Notes under the pieces: model-generated
Seen by the model: only the letters and a program-made list of their open reading frames with translations
What the model was told of the DNA's origin: nothing
The model's database searches: none
Position numbers and translations under genes: made by a program
Assembly: GCA_015501585.1 (NCBI GenBank)
Contig: JADNRY010001008.1
Coordinates: forward strand, 1-19,123
Source: Rhodocollybia butyracea
Lineage: Eukaryota > Basidiomycota > Agaricomycetes > Agaricales > Omphalotaceae
Reading direction: 5' to 3'
Length of the DNA: 19,123 nucleotides
Part shown: positions 9,449 to 19,123 of the stretch, one piece after another
How the letters are laid out: each line of letters opens with the position of its first letter
Position numbering within the stretch: the stretch's first letter is position 1

Positions 9449-10779
9449 GTAACTTTCAGGGACGGCTCGGGGCACCTTGAGAACCATAGTCAATGGATAC
9501 TTGAATCATTCAATCTACCTGTGTAAGAATCTGAGGATACGGTTACGCTAGCCACAGCCTAATGATACGCAGCTGGAACAGCTGTAGAATACTGATGTTC
9601 CACGTACAGGGCCACGGAACCTTGCTATGTAGAGCATTCATAGTAGAATATTTTCCTACTGTTTTCCTAGAGCTTCGAAATCCAGTGCAGATCCAGGTTC
9701 CGTTTTATGATATTCTACGCTATGTACAACCGCTCTTGGTTTTGAGTACGTACTTACCGTGATTCTGAAAAGCACCAGTTAATTTAAGTACTCATTGCGA
9801 GCCGTAGAATTCGTAGAATGCTCAGCGCTCAAGGATTGGCGAAGGTCAGCGGCCGCGCAGATCGTGTCGCAAATCTTCATCGTAAAATCAGATCATTGCC
9901 ACAGATGACCCACGGTCTAGTGTCAGTTGAATCTGTCGACGCTGTTGGGCCCAGACATCAACACAAAGTGGACACAGGTGGACACACGGACTCTCGCGGA
10001 GAGCTGGGAGTAGCTGGGAGTTCATGCAACTCAAGAGATATCGTCTCGGCTTTAGACTCCGACTCCGATTAGATAAGCAGTGCACGTTAGGACGTCTCGA
10101 TTGTGTTACGTCGCTGTCACTCACCTTTTCATGTCCCAAAACACCTTTCACCTGTTTAACCTGCTCTACAAAAATTCGTTTGTTCATTATCGACCTGTTC
10201 TTACCTCTCGGTGTTAAATTTAAGCGGTTTAATATCCTGAAGCAGTTATAGTGCCCTGCCATCCTAAATGCTTCACGTCAACATTCTATTGCATTCTATT
10301 GGGCGTATCTTTCTGGTACTTTCGTTTTGTGGTTTGCCTACTTGGTGCAGAAGAAGGACTATAGGATCCTCGGAGTGAGCTGGGAGATCCAACGCAGGAG
10401 TCGCACAATTCACAGGAGCGATGGTGCACAAACATAGCTCAGCCCTCAGCTTGTCTCGTGCGACAATCCTGATTTGATCCTTAGGGCCTGGGTTATGAAA
10501 GGATTACTTTCGGGGATGTGAATCGTGACCATTTACCCTCCTCCCTAGCAGCGTTTCACGGTTTCAGCCGCTTATGAAGGAACGATCTGTTTGGCTGGTT
10601 TTTCTTAGACGGTTATCATTACGTGCTGTAGCTCGTGTGTATTCGTTTAGGTTCGTTCTCGGCTCAATAATTTCACACCAAGGATCCCATTTACAGATAA
10701 ATTTGCTGTCATTTGCTAGAGCCGCCTGAGAGGGATATAAACCAGCTGTCTTCGCTCCAGCAAAAACGCATCCCCGAAA
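9264..10779. promoter_or_regulatory. Divergent intergenic region between the Rossmann and A-T-R genes
   Basis: About 1.5 kb lies between two divergent start codons, with no recognised gene on either strand. It holds the upstream part of duplication copy B (9264-9448) and a short direct repeat AGCTGGGAG around 10003-10020, seen again near 10378. A TATA-like element sits just before the plus-strand gene. Small open frames (9562-9762, 9818-10072, 9888-10262) show no domain. Confidence 0.5.
10736..10741 (+). promoter_or_regulatory. TATA-like element before the A-T-R gene
   Basis: TATAAA, in the context GGGATATAAACC, lies 39-44 bp upstream of the ATG at 10780. This spacing leaves room for a transcription start around 10765 and a very short 5' leader. 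The pyrimidine-mixed sequence up to the ATG and the CAAAAACGCA-type A-rich context fit a fungal core promoter. Confidence 0.5.
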
Positions 10780-13700
10780 ATGCCTTCGACCACCAATGGT
10801 GTCGCAGTTACTTTCCCTGCGCTCGGCGACTCGCAGCTTAACCTGCCCGATCTTCTCGACTTCAATCTCAAACACAACCCAGCCTTTCCTATCTTCGTTT
10901 ATGCCGAAACTGAGTCTTCGAAAGTCACCGAGATAAAAATGCTAGAGTACATTCGCGCAGCCCATCGTGTTGGGAAATCTGTTCACGGTGACTCTCGGCC
11001 AGGCGAAGTTATCGCAATTATTGCGAATATAGACCCGATAGTATATTCTGCTCTAATTACAGGTATCATCAAAACTGGTTTAGTGGTAAGTTATCTTCGA
11101 TGCAGACTCAGTAGCATTCGTTGCTTCATTTTTCTTTTTCAGCCATTCCCAATATCTCCCCGAAACTCCCCGACTGCCATCCTCAATTTACTTCGCAAAA
11201 CGTCATCTCATAGAGTGTTGATGACACCAGCCACTCTGCGAGAGGTCGTCGACGGACTTAGACTCGAAATTCAAATGTTTGATCCAACTTACGCGCTTAG
11301 CATCGAAGATGTACCTACTTTACAGGAGGCGTATCCTCTTCTTGGACGAGAGACAGCACAGGATCCGTTCGAACCCATAAACACAACGTTCTCGCCTAAA
11401 GACTCGGACAAAGCCATGTTCTTGCATTCTTCGGGATCGACTGGACTTCCCAAGCCTATCTTGCTCACTCATCAAATAATCAAGGATGACGCTTCATTGA
11501 GTGAGCTTCCCAGATCCAGTATTTCCTTCTTAACTAACACTGTTCAAGTGTACATACATCAAATACACCAACACTTCTCCAATCCTGTAATGAGTGCGAT
11601 TGGGTCAGTTCAAGTCATTTATATCCTCTTGCTAAATTGACAGCTCAACGACAGCCATCCCTCTTATCATATGCTCGGTATCTGTTACCAAGTGCTGACG
11701 CCTTTGTACGGACTCATCTCGACCGCGGTATTTGCACCCACGGTGACACGAGTCGACGCCGTCCCAATCATCGGGACCCCCGAAACTGTCCTGCAAGCAG
11801 CTAAAATTGTCAAACCCGCGCTCCTGGTGTGTGTGCCCACCTTCTTCCACACTTGGTCCCAGTCGGATGACGCTATAGCATTTCTACGTACCCTCCGTTA
11901 CGCTGTGAGCCTTGCCGAATTCCCCCAGAGGTCATTTCTGATGCAAAACAAAAGTGTTACAGCGGGGGGCCTCTTTCGCCACGAATTGCCGAATTGCTTA
12001 TATCTCGAGGAGTACACATTAGTTCTACATATGGTGGTACAGAATTCGGCATCGTCACAGATTTGAGGCTTGACAGCGATGGCACGTGGCAATACCTTGA
12101 GTTTAGAGATCAAACTAAGATTCGATGGGTCCCCCAAGGAGACGGCACATACGAGGCTCAGTTCTTGGTAAGCGACTGTTTCAGACCGTGGTGTGGACGC
12201 GTATTCACACATTCATTTGATTCAACAGACTTCCGAGAAACACCATATTGCCGTCGAGAACCTACCGGACATTCCTGGCTATTCAACATCAGACCTATTT
12301 GAGCCTCATCCTACCATCCCGCACCTGTGGAAAATGTGAGCACAAAATTCGGTTCTTCTTATGAGTCTCATCCGTTATATCTAGTGTTGGCCGAATCGAC
12401 GACGTCTTGATACATTCATCTGGTGAAAAAACAGTTCCAGCTCCCATAGAGGCCGTCGTCTCAGCTAGCCCGATGTAAGTTCAACATCCATACCTTGATG
12501 ACCTTCTCACAGCTACCCGTTAGGATTAAGGGATCTGTCATGTTCGGAAGGGAGCGCGACTTGGCAGGGATCTTGCTTGAACCTGCACCGGCATATGATA
12601 TCGATGTGGGCAACGACGCTGAACTCTCCAAGTTCAGGAACCTAATCTGGTGAAGTTGTTTTGTTCTTTGTATGATCTGCTTGACTGAGACAGTTTTCCT
12701 TAGGCCTGTAATCGAAGAAGCGAACGAAATTGCGCCTGCCTTCAGTCGAATCTTCAAAGAGATGATACTTGTCGTAAATCCTAAAAAGCCTCTTCCCCGA
12801 GTTGGAAAGGGGACCGTCGCTCGTCAAGCGGCGCTGACGCTCTATGACGCTGAAATCGACAACCTGTAGGTTAACAAAGCTATATCCATATCATCCTAAT
12901 CCTTTCTAGATATAAAACTGTTGAATCAAAAACCGGAAGTGACTCTGTCGAACCACCCCAAAGCTGGGAGACTGGGAATCTTCAGCCTTGGCTTGTTCAT
13001 CACATTTCGGATATCCTCTCTGCTGAAGCTCCGGCTCCCACTGCAGATCTGTTTAGTCATGGACTCGACAGGTGCGTCTACGCCGTTCGTCGTTAGTCAG
13101 TACGATACAAACGAACACATGTAGTATCTCTTCTACGTTCCTTCGTCTTCGTCTTGTTGGTGCCCTCCGCAGATCCGGTCTCTCTTCTGTTGCAGCTAAT
13201 ATCACTCAAAACATCGTTTACAATCATCCCACCATCACTCAACTCACACAAGCAATATCGACTATGGTCACTCATCCTAACAAAAGCAGTAGTGATAGTA
13301 CGAAGACTCACGAAGAAGCGATGGAGGAAATGATCGCTAAGTATTCAAAGGGCTTAGAAGCGAAGCTTCCTGTGCCCATTGCGACATTGATCCCAAACAG
13401 CAATTTGTCCTTTTGACAGGCTCTACTGGAAATCTTGGAGCTCAAATCCTGCAGTCACTACTTCAAAATGAATCTGTTAGTCGAGTCTATGCCCTCAATC
13501 GGTCATCCACCAGGTCATCAATGCTTGATCGACATTGCACTCGATTCCAGGACAAGGCGCTTGATATTTCCCTCCTATCATCTCCAAAGTTGGTCTTTTT
13601 GGATGGAGAGACATCGCGTGAGGATCTTGGTTTACTTCAAGACACGCTCGCCGAGGTGAGCTTCTACAATCGCTTCATGACTAGATCAACACTAATCGTC

Positions 13701-14763
13701 ATTGTTCAGCTGCGCCGAAACCTGACCATGATCATCCACACTGCTTGGAGACTTGATTTCAATCTTTCGCTGGGATCGTTCGAGTCGCATGTGAAGAGTT
13801 CTCGAATGTTAATCGACCTCGCTCGGTCTAGTGGTCATTCATCCTCTATCCGATTCTTGTTCACATCGTCCATCGCATCAACGCAGTCGTGGGATACTAC
13901 GCGAGGACTGTATCCTGAACACGTTGTCATGGATGCAAAATACGCAGTCGGGGCAGGGTATGGCGAAAGTAAATATGTTGCTGAACGTGTATGTGTGTTC
14001 GAAATCCGTATAGATTTATCTCACCTTTCTTATCTAGATACTGGTGAAGAGCGGGTTACAAGCCACGTCGTTCCGTATCGGTCAAATAACTGGTGCCAAT
14101 GCTCCGAATGGAGCCTGGGCGACCACAGACTGGGTCCCAATCATTGTCAAAACAAGCCTTAGTCTTGGTTTCTTTCCGGAGGCCTTTGGGGTGCGTAATT
14201 CATTATTCAAGATTTGGAGAATCACATGTTTACACACCTTTCCAGGTTGTTTCATGGATACCAATGGATGCAGTTTGCAGTGCTTTACTCGATGTCGGCT
14301 TCAGCCACGACCCGCCGATCACTGTGAATGTTGTGCATCCACAGCCAGTAACCTGGACATCAGTCATGCAATCCATCAGGAATGCTTTTATCAAAGAGAA
14401 AGGTCTTCCTTGTGATGCTTTCCCATTAATACCATACAGCGACTGGGTTGCTGCGGTTGAGAAGCACTCGACAAATCTGACGGAGACTGATGCACAGAAA
14501 ATGGCAAGTACCTTTTGACGTATATAGGATGTTCAGCTCATGCTTCCTTCGGTCAGCCGGCGATAAAGTTGTTACCTTTTTACAGGAACCAAGCAAATAT
14601 AGGTCTTGGAAAGTCAAACGCAACCGCAATGGAGAGTGTAGGTCTTACTCCGCTGAGTACGGACAATGTCGAGAGGTTGAGTCCAAGCTTAAAGACCTTG
14701 AAGCCTCTGGATGACACTATAGTACACAAGTGGGTTAAATACTGGATAAATTCGGGATTTTAA
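10780..14763 (+). CDS. NRPS-like adenylation-thiolation-reductase (carboxylic acid reductase type)
   Basis: About 1,080 aa from 15 exons: 10780-11085, 11143-11500, 11549-11603, 11655-11904, 11963-12167, 12229-12335, 12385-12474, 12524-12649, 12704-12865, 12910-13071, 13125-13655, 13710-13988, 14038-14190, 14246-14503, 14557-14763. The adenylation domain has HSSGSTGLPKP (~197-207), YGGTEFG, GRIDDVLIHSSGEKTVP and PRVGKGTVARQAAL (A10 lysine). The carrier site is LFSHGLDS, whose Ser (~607) would bear phosphopantetheine; the codon spans an intron. The reductase domain begins LTGSTGNLG (~705), with catalytic YGESK near 867-871. There is no condensation domain. Such enzymes activate a carboxylic acid as AMP ester, load it as a thioester and reduce it with NAD(P)H to an aldehyde; the acid is not predictable here. 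Two frame defects: TTT at 13404-13406 needs a fourth T to join carrier to reductase (otherwise TGA at 13414), and exon 5 after the six-G run at 11964 is out of phase with exon 4. Confidence 0.88.
14504..14556 (+). other. GC-AG intron in the A-T-R gene
   Basis: The last intron begins GCAAGT and ends GGTCAG. Only this splice joins the conserved frame ...DAQKM to PAIKLLPFYRN. The nearby GT donor at 14508 would put the last exon out of frame. The remaining donors of this gene are GT. Confidence 0.7.
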
Positions 14764-16050
14764 TGTGAACACGGACACCTCTGTAACGACCAGGGCTCCT
14801 AGCGGTCGGTACGTTGCGAGTAGGGGTTTTGCCATTCGTTGACCCACGGAAGAAGTACCCTTGGAGAGAGGCTTTTCTATTACCCTTCTCATCTGATTAT
14901 TTTACCGAGATGTTTTGGAGATATTCGGGCTGATATTTCTCCACCTTGTTCTTTGTACTAATATGCAGCAGAGTTGCAATACCCTTAGTCCGCTGAGGGT
15001 TGCCATTACCTTAGTACTGACTGGACACAATTTATACACCGAAGTATTACTCAAATTATCAATATGATCCGAAGAAGCTAAATAGCTTTTAATGAAGCAA
15101 CTGAGTGATAACACACATGCTTCTCCTTGGGAAGTTATAATGGCATATATGGTCAGCCACGGAGACTGGTACTACATACCGACAACTCTGTATTTAAAAT
15201 GTTGAAGAAATACTTCGTACGATCAATATTTCACGCTTTGACATTACTATTATTGCTTATTCGTGTCTATCTTTACTCCATGCTTACGCGTACATATGAG
15301 ACTTTGATACACTTATATTAGCAAGTATGTAGTTTTTCCCTCCCTCAGTTGTACCGTTATACGAACAACTGAGGTGAGTTCTCCCCCCTTTCTATTACTG
15401 TATTTATACTTACTTACTCTATTAGTTTTACGTTCGTCTACATAAAAGTTAGTAGTAGAGTCGCAGCGTTTGTATAGTTATAGTTGCAGGTGGACTGGTA
15501 TGGCGACAAAGAATGATTCTACATATATGCTAATGACAGGAAAAGGCGTCCTGAAGGCGTCGAACCAGTGCTTACTAAAGAGAGGGCTTCAAAGTACTAA
15601 ATGGTTGCATGAGAGCTTGTATTGCCAGAGTAACGTCTGAGTGGATATAGCAAACGTGCACTCTTGGTACATGTGTAAGGCTGGGTTGTGTTTGAAGCTG
15701 TGACTTGGACCTGACAGTGAGAGAGGGGTAGTTGATATAACAAGATTAGAGCAGGTAAGGCTGAGAGCTTAGATGATAGCAGCTAAAAGAGTCCTTAAAT
15801 CCTACCGAAGTGCACACAACCCAATTATATTGAGGAAAGCGGAGCCGATTGAAACTGTATGAAGGAACTAAGCGCGCATTACATAATAGGCTTTAGTAAC
15901 AACGGGCGCCAATTCCGTAGCGCATTTGATAAAAGCTGTTGTTGATTTCCTGTGCCTTCCAAATTCTTGGACCATGCTGTGTGATAGATTAACCCTTCCT
16001 TCCTTCAATATCGAACATTGAACCTTGTTCTATCCGCAATACTCTCTTTC
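14764..16050. other. Intergenic, no recognised gene
   Basis: The region begins with the 3' flank of the A-T-R gene. No known protein family or tRNA is visible. The longest plus frame (15127-15321) is Leu-rich with no family match I recognise. A 10-bp stem hairpin lies at 15343-15374. TGGGTTGTGT near 15683 has an inverted match ACACAACCCA near 15813. The low-complexity TAGTAGTAG stretch around 15450 and a TGGTATGGCGAC near 15498 resemble retroelement debris, but terminal repeats could not be matched. Confidence 0.5.
15343..15374. repeat. Inverted repeat, 10-bp stem and 12-nt loop
   Basis: CCTCAGTTGT (15343-15352) and ACAACTGAGG (15365-15374) are perfect reverse complements around a 12-nt loop. 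The hairpin lies about 580 bp beyond the stop of the A-T-R gene. It could be an element terminus or a chance hairpin; no function is assigned. Confidence 0.6.
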
Positions 16051-16792
16051 ATGATTGCATTCTATATGCCTTCTGGTTGCGAGATGTTCAATGGATCTCA
16101 CAACTTCACTGTCAAGGGAGGGAATTTTAACAATATTGGTGGTGATTTAAAACTACATATCATCTGAAGAAAACAAAGAGGTGAGTACAACTGCCTTACT
16201 AATACACGAACTTGCGCTCAAAAAATACAAGCAAAGGTCTTCGTGCATTACTGCAGTATACATCTACTTCTGCTACATATAGCGCAGAAGCATGCTTTCC
16301 TCCTCCCTTTGTCACCCAGGTACTCGCGAAGCAATATTATGCAACTTGGAGAGCTGGGCCAACTCAAACACTCCAATGATACAGTTATTTGGCTCTATGG
16401 GCCCGCGGGAGCTGGAAAGTCAGCCATTGCTCAAAACGTTTGCAGAAGCCTGTGCAAGAAATGGGACACTAAATTGGAACCTTTTTTTTTTGGCGCGCAG
16501 ATGCTTCTAGGAACAACCCCAAATGCTCTTCACCACCATTGCTTACCAGATGGCCATGTCAATTTCAGAACTACAGCCAAAGATAAATGCAATGGTCATT
16601 AATGACTTTTCTCGCGCCTACCTCATTCATTGAGAAGCAGTACAATGCTCTTATTCTATGACCAATGCTGAAGGCACGGCTCCTCCGAGAGCTGAAGTTG
16701 ACAACAGCACAGTTGCGGCAAGGGAATTGGAAGAAGACTACCCTTTCTACAAACACCCTGTTCCCTTACAGAAACAACGAAAAGTCTCCAAG

Positions 16793-17496
16793 TAGTGATG
16801 GGGAGGGTTGGGTTGGTGACCCTTGACCCAGCCCGACCCAGCTAGGGTTGACCCAACCTGACCCGGCCCTTGCAGAGGGTCAAAGAGGGTCAAGGGCCAG
16901 GGTCAGGATTTTGCTGACCCCTGGCCCTGGGTCTGACCTTGGGCCAAGATCAAGTCTAAAGCTCATACCTGGGTGCTCTTGAGTGTTGAATGTTTTTGCT
17001 CAATAGCCTGAGTCTACTAGTAAATTCACTAGTTCATAGTCACTTGTAAACTTAGCCCATGAGTAAAGCACGGAGAACTGTCATCTTGTGACACATTAGT
17101 GCACAAAATGCAAGAACAGCAAGGATTCACAGTCAAATTTCTTCTTATGTTGTAACCTATAGGCTATCAGATAGACATAGTACAGTATCTAACTCTATTG
17201 GCTGTAATGAAGTTATTCTGCTTGAGCTTTTCATTGAAGTAGTAACTAGTATGAACCATTTTGGATAAGATCATGGCCTGTCTACTATCATCATAGTACT
17301 CCCTAGCCCTACTGACCACCAAGTTGGGGCAGAGGAATCAAAGGAGAGACAATTTTAGCTGAAACTCTAGCTAATTCTCAACTATTTCCTTTTTAGGAGT
17401 GGCCCTGGGCCGGACCCTGACCCTCTTAGGTGGGCCAGGGTCAGGATTTTAGCTGGCCCTGGCCCTTGGTGACCCAACCCGGCCCTCCCCAAACTA
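16793..17496. mobile_element. Non-autonomous hAT-type element 1 (704 bp)
   Basis: The left terminus TAGTGATGGGGAGGG and the right terminus (reverse complement TAGTTTGGGGAGGG) are inverted repeats. A perfect 8-bp target-site duplication TCTCCAAG flanks the element at 16785-16792 and 17497-17504, the hAT hallmark. Both subterminal arms are packed with GGGTCA/TGACCC and GGGCCA words, probably transposase-binding sites (inference). There is no transposase frame, so mobilisation would depend on a related autonomous copy. It is inserted between the Walker A and Walker B halves of the NACHT pseudogene. Confidence 0.93.
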
Positions 17497-17999
17497 TCTC
17501 CAAGAATGCCTACAACCTAAATTTCTTGTCCCCAGATAGTCCTCATGTCCTGATTATCGATGGTCTGGATGAGTGTTCTGATAGTGGGAACCAACAACGT
17601 ATTCTGTCCATAATCGGAGAGGCAATGCAGAAGTATAATCTCCCACTTCAAATTCTCATTGCAAGCAGACCAGAAGAAGCATAAAGGAGTCCTTTCGTGG
17701 TGCAAAATTCGAAGATATTTGCCGTTGGATGCCTCTCAATGATACATATCAGGCATCTTTGGAGATTCGCAGGTATTTGCAGGAACGCTTCCATGAATAT
17801 CTGGAGATGCCATTCAGACTTGATGAAACATGTTCCTCATCCTTGGCCTATATCTCAGCAGATTGAACATCTTGTTAAAAAGGCATCTGGGCAGTTCATA
17901 TATCCATCAACAATACTGGAATATATTGATGATAGTGGTGCTGTGCCTGCGGATCACCTCAATATTGTCCTTGGGCTGCCAACAGAGGACTATGATGGG

Positions 18000-18736
18000 T
18001 AGTGATGGGGAGGGCGGGTCAGTGACCCTTGACCTGGCCCTTGCAGAGGGTCAATGAGGGTCAAGGGCCAGGGTCAGGATTTTGCTGACCCCTGGCCCTG
18101 GGTCTTGACCTCGGGCCAAGATCAAGTCTAAAGCTCATGCCTGGGTGCTCTTGAGCCTGTGTTGAATGTTTATTCTTAATAGCTTGAGGCTACTAGTAAA
18201 TTCACTAGTACATAGTCACTTGTAAACTTAGCCCATGAGTAAAGCACGGCACACTGTAAATTTAATACACTGCCCATCAGCTTGTTGACACATGAGTGCA
18301 CAAAATGCAAGACAGCAAGAATTCACAGTCAAATCTCTTCTTATGTTGTAACCTATCAGATAGAGTACTTATCTAACTCTATTGGCCAACTATTGGCTGT
18401 AATGAAGTTATTCTGCTTGAGATTTTCATTGAAGTAGTAACTAGTATGAACCATTTCAGATAAGGTCATGACCTGTTTACTATCATCATAGTGGTCCCTA
18501 GCCTTACTGAACACCAAGTTGGGGCAGAGGAATCAAAGGAGAGACAATTTTAGCTGAAAGTCCAGCTAATTCTCAACCATTTCCTTTTTAGGAGTGGCCC
18601 TGGGCCAGACCCTGACCTGACCGACCCAGCCCTGACCCTCTTAGGTGGGCCAGGGTCAGGATTTTAGCTGGCCCTGACCCTTGGTGACCGACCTGACCAC
18701 AGGGCCTCTGACCCGACCCAGCCCTCCCCAACACTA
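18000..18736. mobile_element. Non-autonomous hAT-type element 2 (737 bp)
   Basis: Same family and orientation as the element at 16793. The termini are TAGTGATGGGGAGGG and the reverse complement of CCCTCCCCAACACTA. A perfect 8-bp duplication ATGATGGG flanks it at 17992-17999 and 18737-18744. The interior aligns almost end to end with element 1, sharing for example AGATCAAGTCTAAAGCTCAT and TTGGGGCAGAGGAATCAAAG, with scattered substitutions and small indels. No coding capacity. It interrupts the same NACHT pseudogene just after the GLPTEDYDG segment. Confidence 0.93.
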
Positions 18737-19123
18737 ATGATGGGAAGGATTACCATTTGCTGCACTTGACGTGCTCTATCTTCAAATCTTATCATCCAAG
18801 AAACTCACTATACTCAATCGAACTCTAGCCGCTATCATTCTATTCATGAAACAACTCCGAGTCAGCTGGCAAATGGCTCAAGGATTCATGAATCAGTGGA
18901 GTTTGTGGACCTTCTTCCTACTATGGACCTTGGGCGAATTTGCGCCACATTATCTGAGCTTTATTCTCTTTTTCAAGAGCTGTTCCACTTGAATCAGACT
19001 TTCAGTTCTCCCATGTGTCTGTAAGGATCTAGGCGGAATCCTTCAAGCACGGGTTACAAACCTGGAAACCAAAGTGCGGATATGCTCCGTACTGCTGTTG
19101 TTCAGCCAAACTGGGAAAGTTGG

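Larger units (their letters stand above)
16051..19123 (+). pseudogene. NACHT-domain NLR-like gene, disrupted by two hAT elements
   Basis: Fungal NACHT proteins are STAND P-loop NTPases thought to act in non-self recognition and programmed cell death. The first Met (16051, or 16066/16084) leads to FNGSHNFTVKGGNFNNIGG, the N-terminal motif usual in basidiomycete NACHT genes. A GT-AG intron with a CTAAT branch site lies near 16182-16231. Next come CHPGTREAIL, Walker A GPAGAGKSAI (~16400), SFFFG-like text, FTTIAYQMAMSISELQPKI, and QYNALIL followed by an in-frame TGA. After the first transposon come Walker B VLIIDGLDEC (17548-17577), ILIASRPEE, RRYLQERFHEYL and KKASGQFIYPSTILEYID. After the second come PFAALDVLYLQIL and a weak C-terminal match (FSHVS). 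Several one-base frame shifts (~16306, 16370, 16432, 16530, 17815) and the two insertions prevent a full product. The window ends inside the locus. Confidence 0.8.

Noticed and set aside
9888..10262. 124-codon minus-strand frame in the divergent promoter region
   Set aside because: No domain or conserved motif is seen, and overlapping frames of similar length occur on the other strand.
15330..15560. Possible LTR followed by a primer-binding-like TGGTATGGCGAC
   Set aside because: No second LTR copy, no matching target duplication and no gag or pol motif are present in the window.
1..19123. tRNA or rRNA genes
   Set aside because: No tRNA cloverleaf with a GTTCNANNC arm and no rRNA-like segment was found on reading both strands.

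Overview
The window is fungal nuclear DNA, almost certainly from an agaricomycete-type basidiomycete. The genes are split by many 45-60 nt GT-AG introns. They include an RRM/SR splicing factor, a SYLF-domain protein, two atypical Rossmann-fold (NmrA-like) NAD(P)-binding genes, an NRPS-like A-T-R reductase, and a NACHT gene with the N-terminal GGxFNNIGG-type motif common in mushroom genomes. I do not assign a genus.

Layout: (1) 50-1429, minus: Tra2-like RRM protein in eight exons. (2) 1623-2842, minus: SYLF (Ysc84-type) lipid/actin-binding protein whose frame is broken repeatedly by one-base length changes although the protein stays well conserved. (3) 2843-3445: non-coding, with a 37-base C homopolymer. 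(4) 3446-9448: a direct segmental duplication. Copy A (3446-3597 plus 5494-7060) and copy B (7761-9448) each carry one NmrA-like/Rossmann gene on the minus strand. Copy B is intact; copy A has a single +1 frameshift. Copy A is also split by a 1,842-bp insertion (3600-5441) with short terminal inverted repeats and a TA duplication. That insertion contains a second, GATTCA-rich inverted-repeat element (4723-5209). (5) 9264-10779: shared upstream region of two divergent genes. (6) 10780-14763, plus: an NRPS-like adenylation-thiolation-reductase gene in 15 exons, with one GC-AG intron. (7) 14764-16050: no recognisable gene. (8) 16051 to the window end, plus: a NACHT-domain pseudogene carrying two related non-autonomous hAT-type elements (16793-17496 and 18000-18736), each flanked by a perfect 8-bp target-site duplication.

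The A-T-R reductase and the divergent Rossmann-fold gene(s) could form a small secondary-metabolism locus (inference). The right flank is a transposon-disrupted NLR-like gene. A window-wide pattern matters for interpretation: single-base length differences, mostly in short homopolymers, break otherwise conserved reading frames in several genes. Uncorrected sequencing or assembly indels are therefore a serious alternative to real gene decay.
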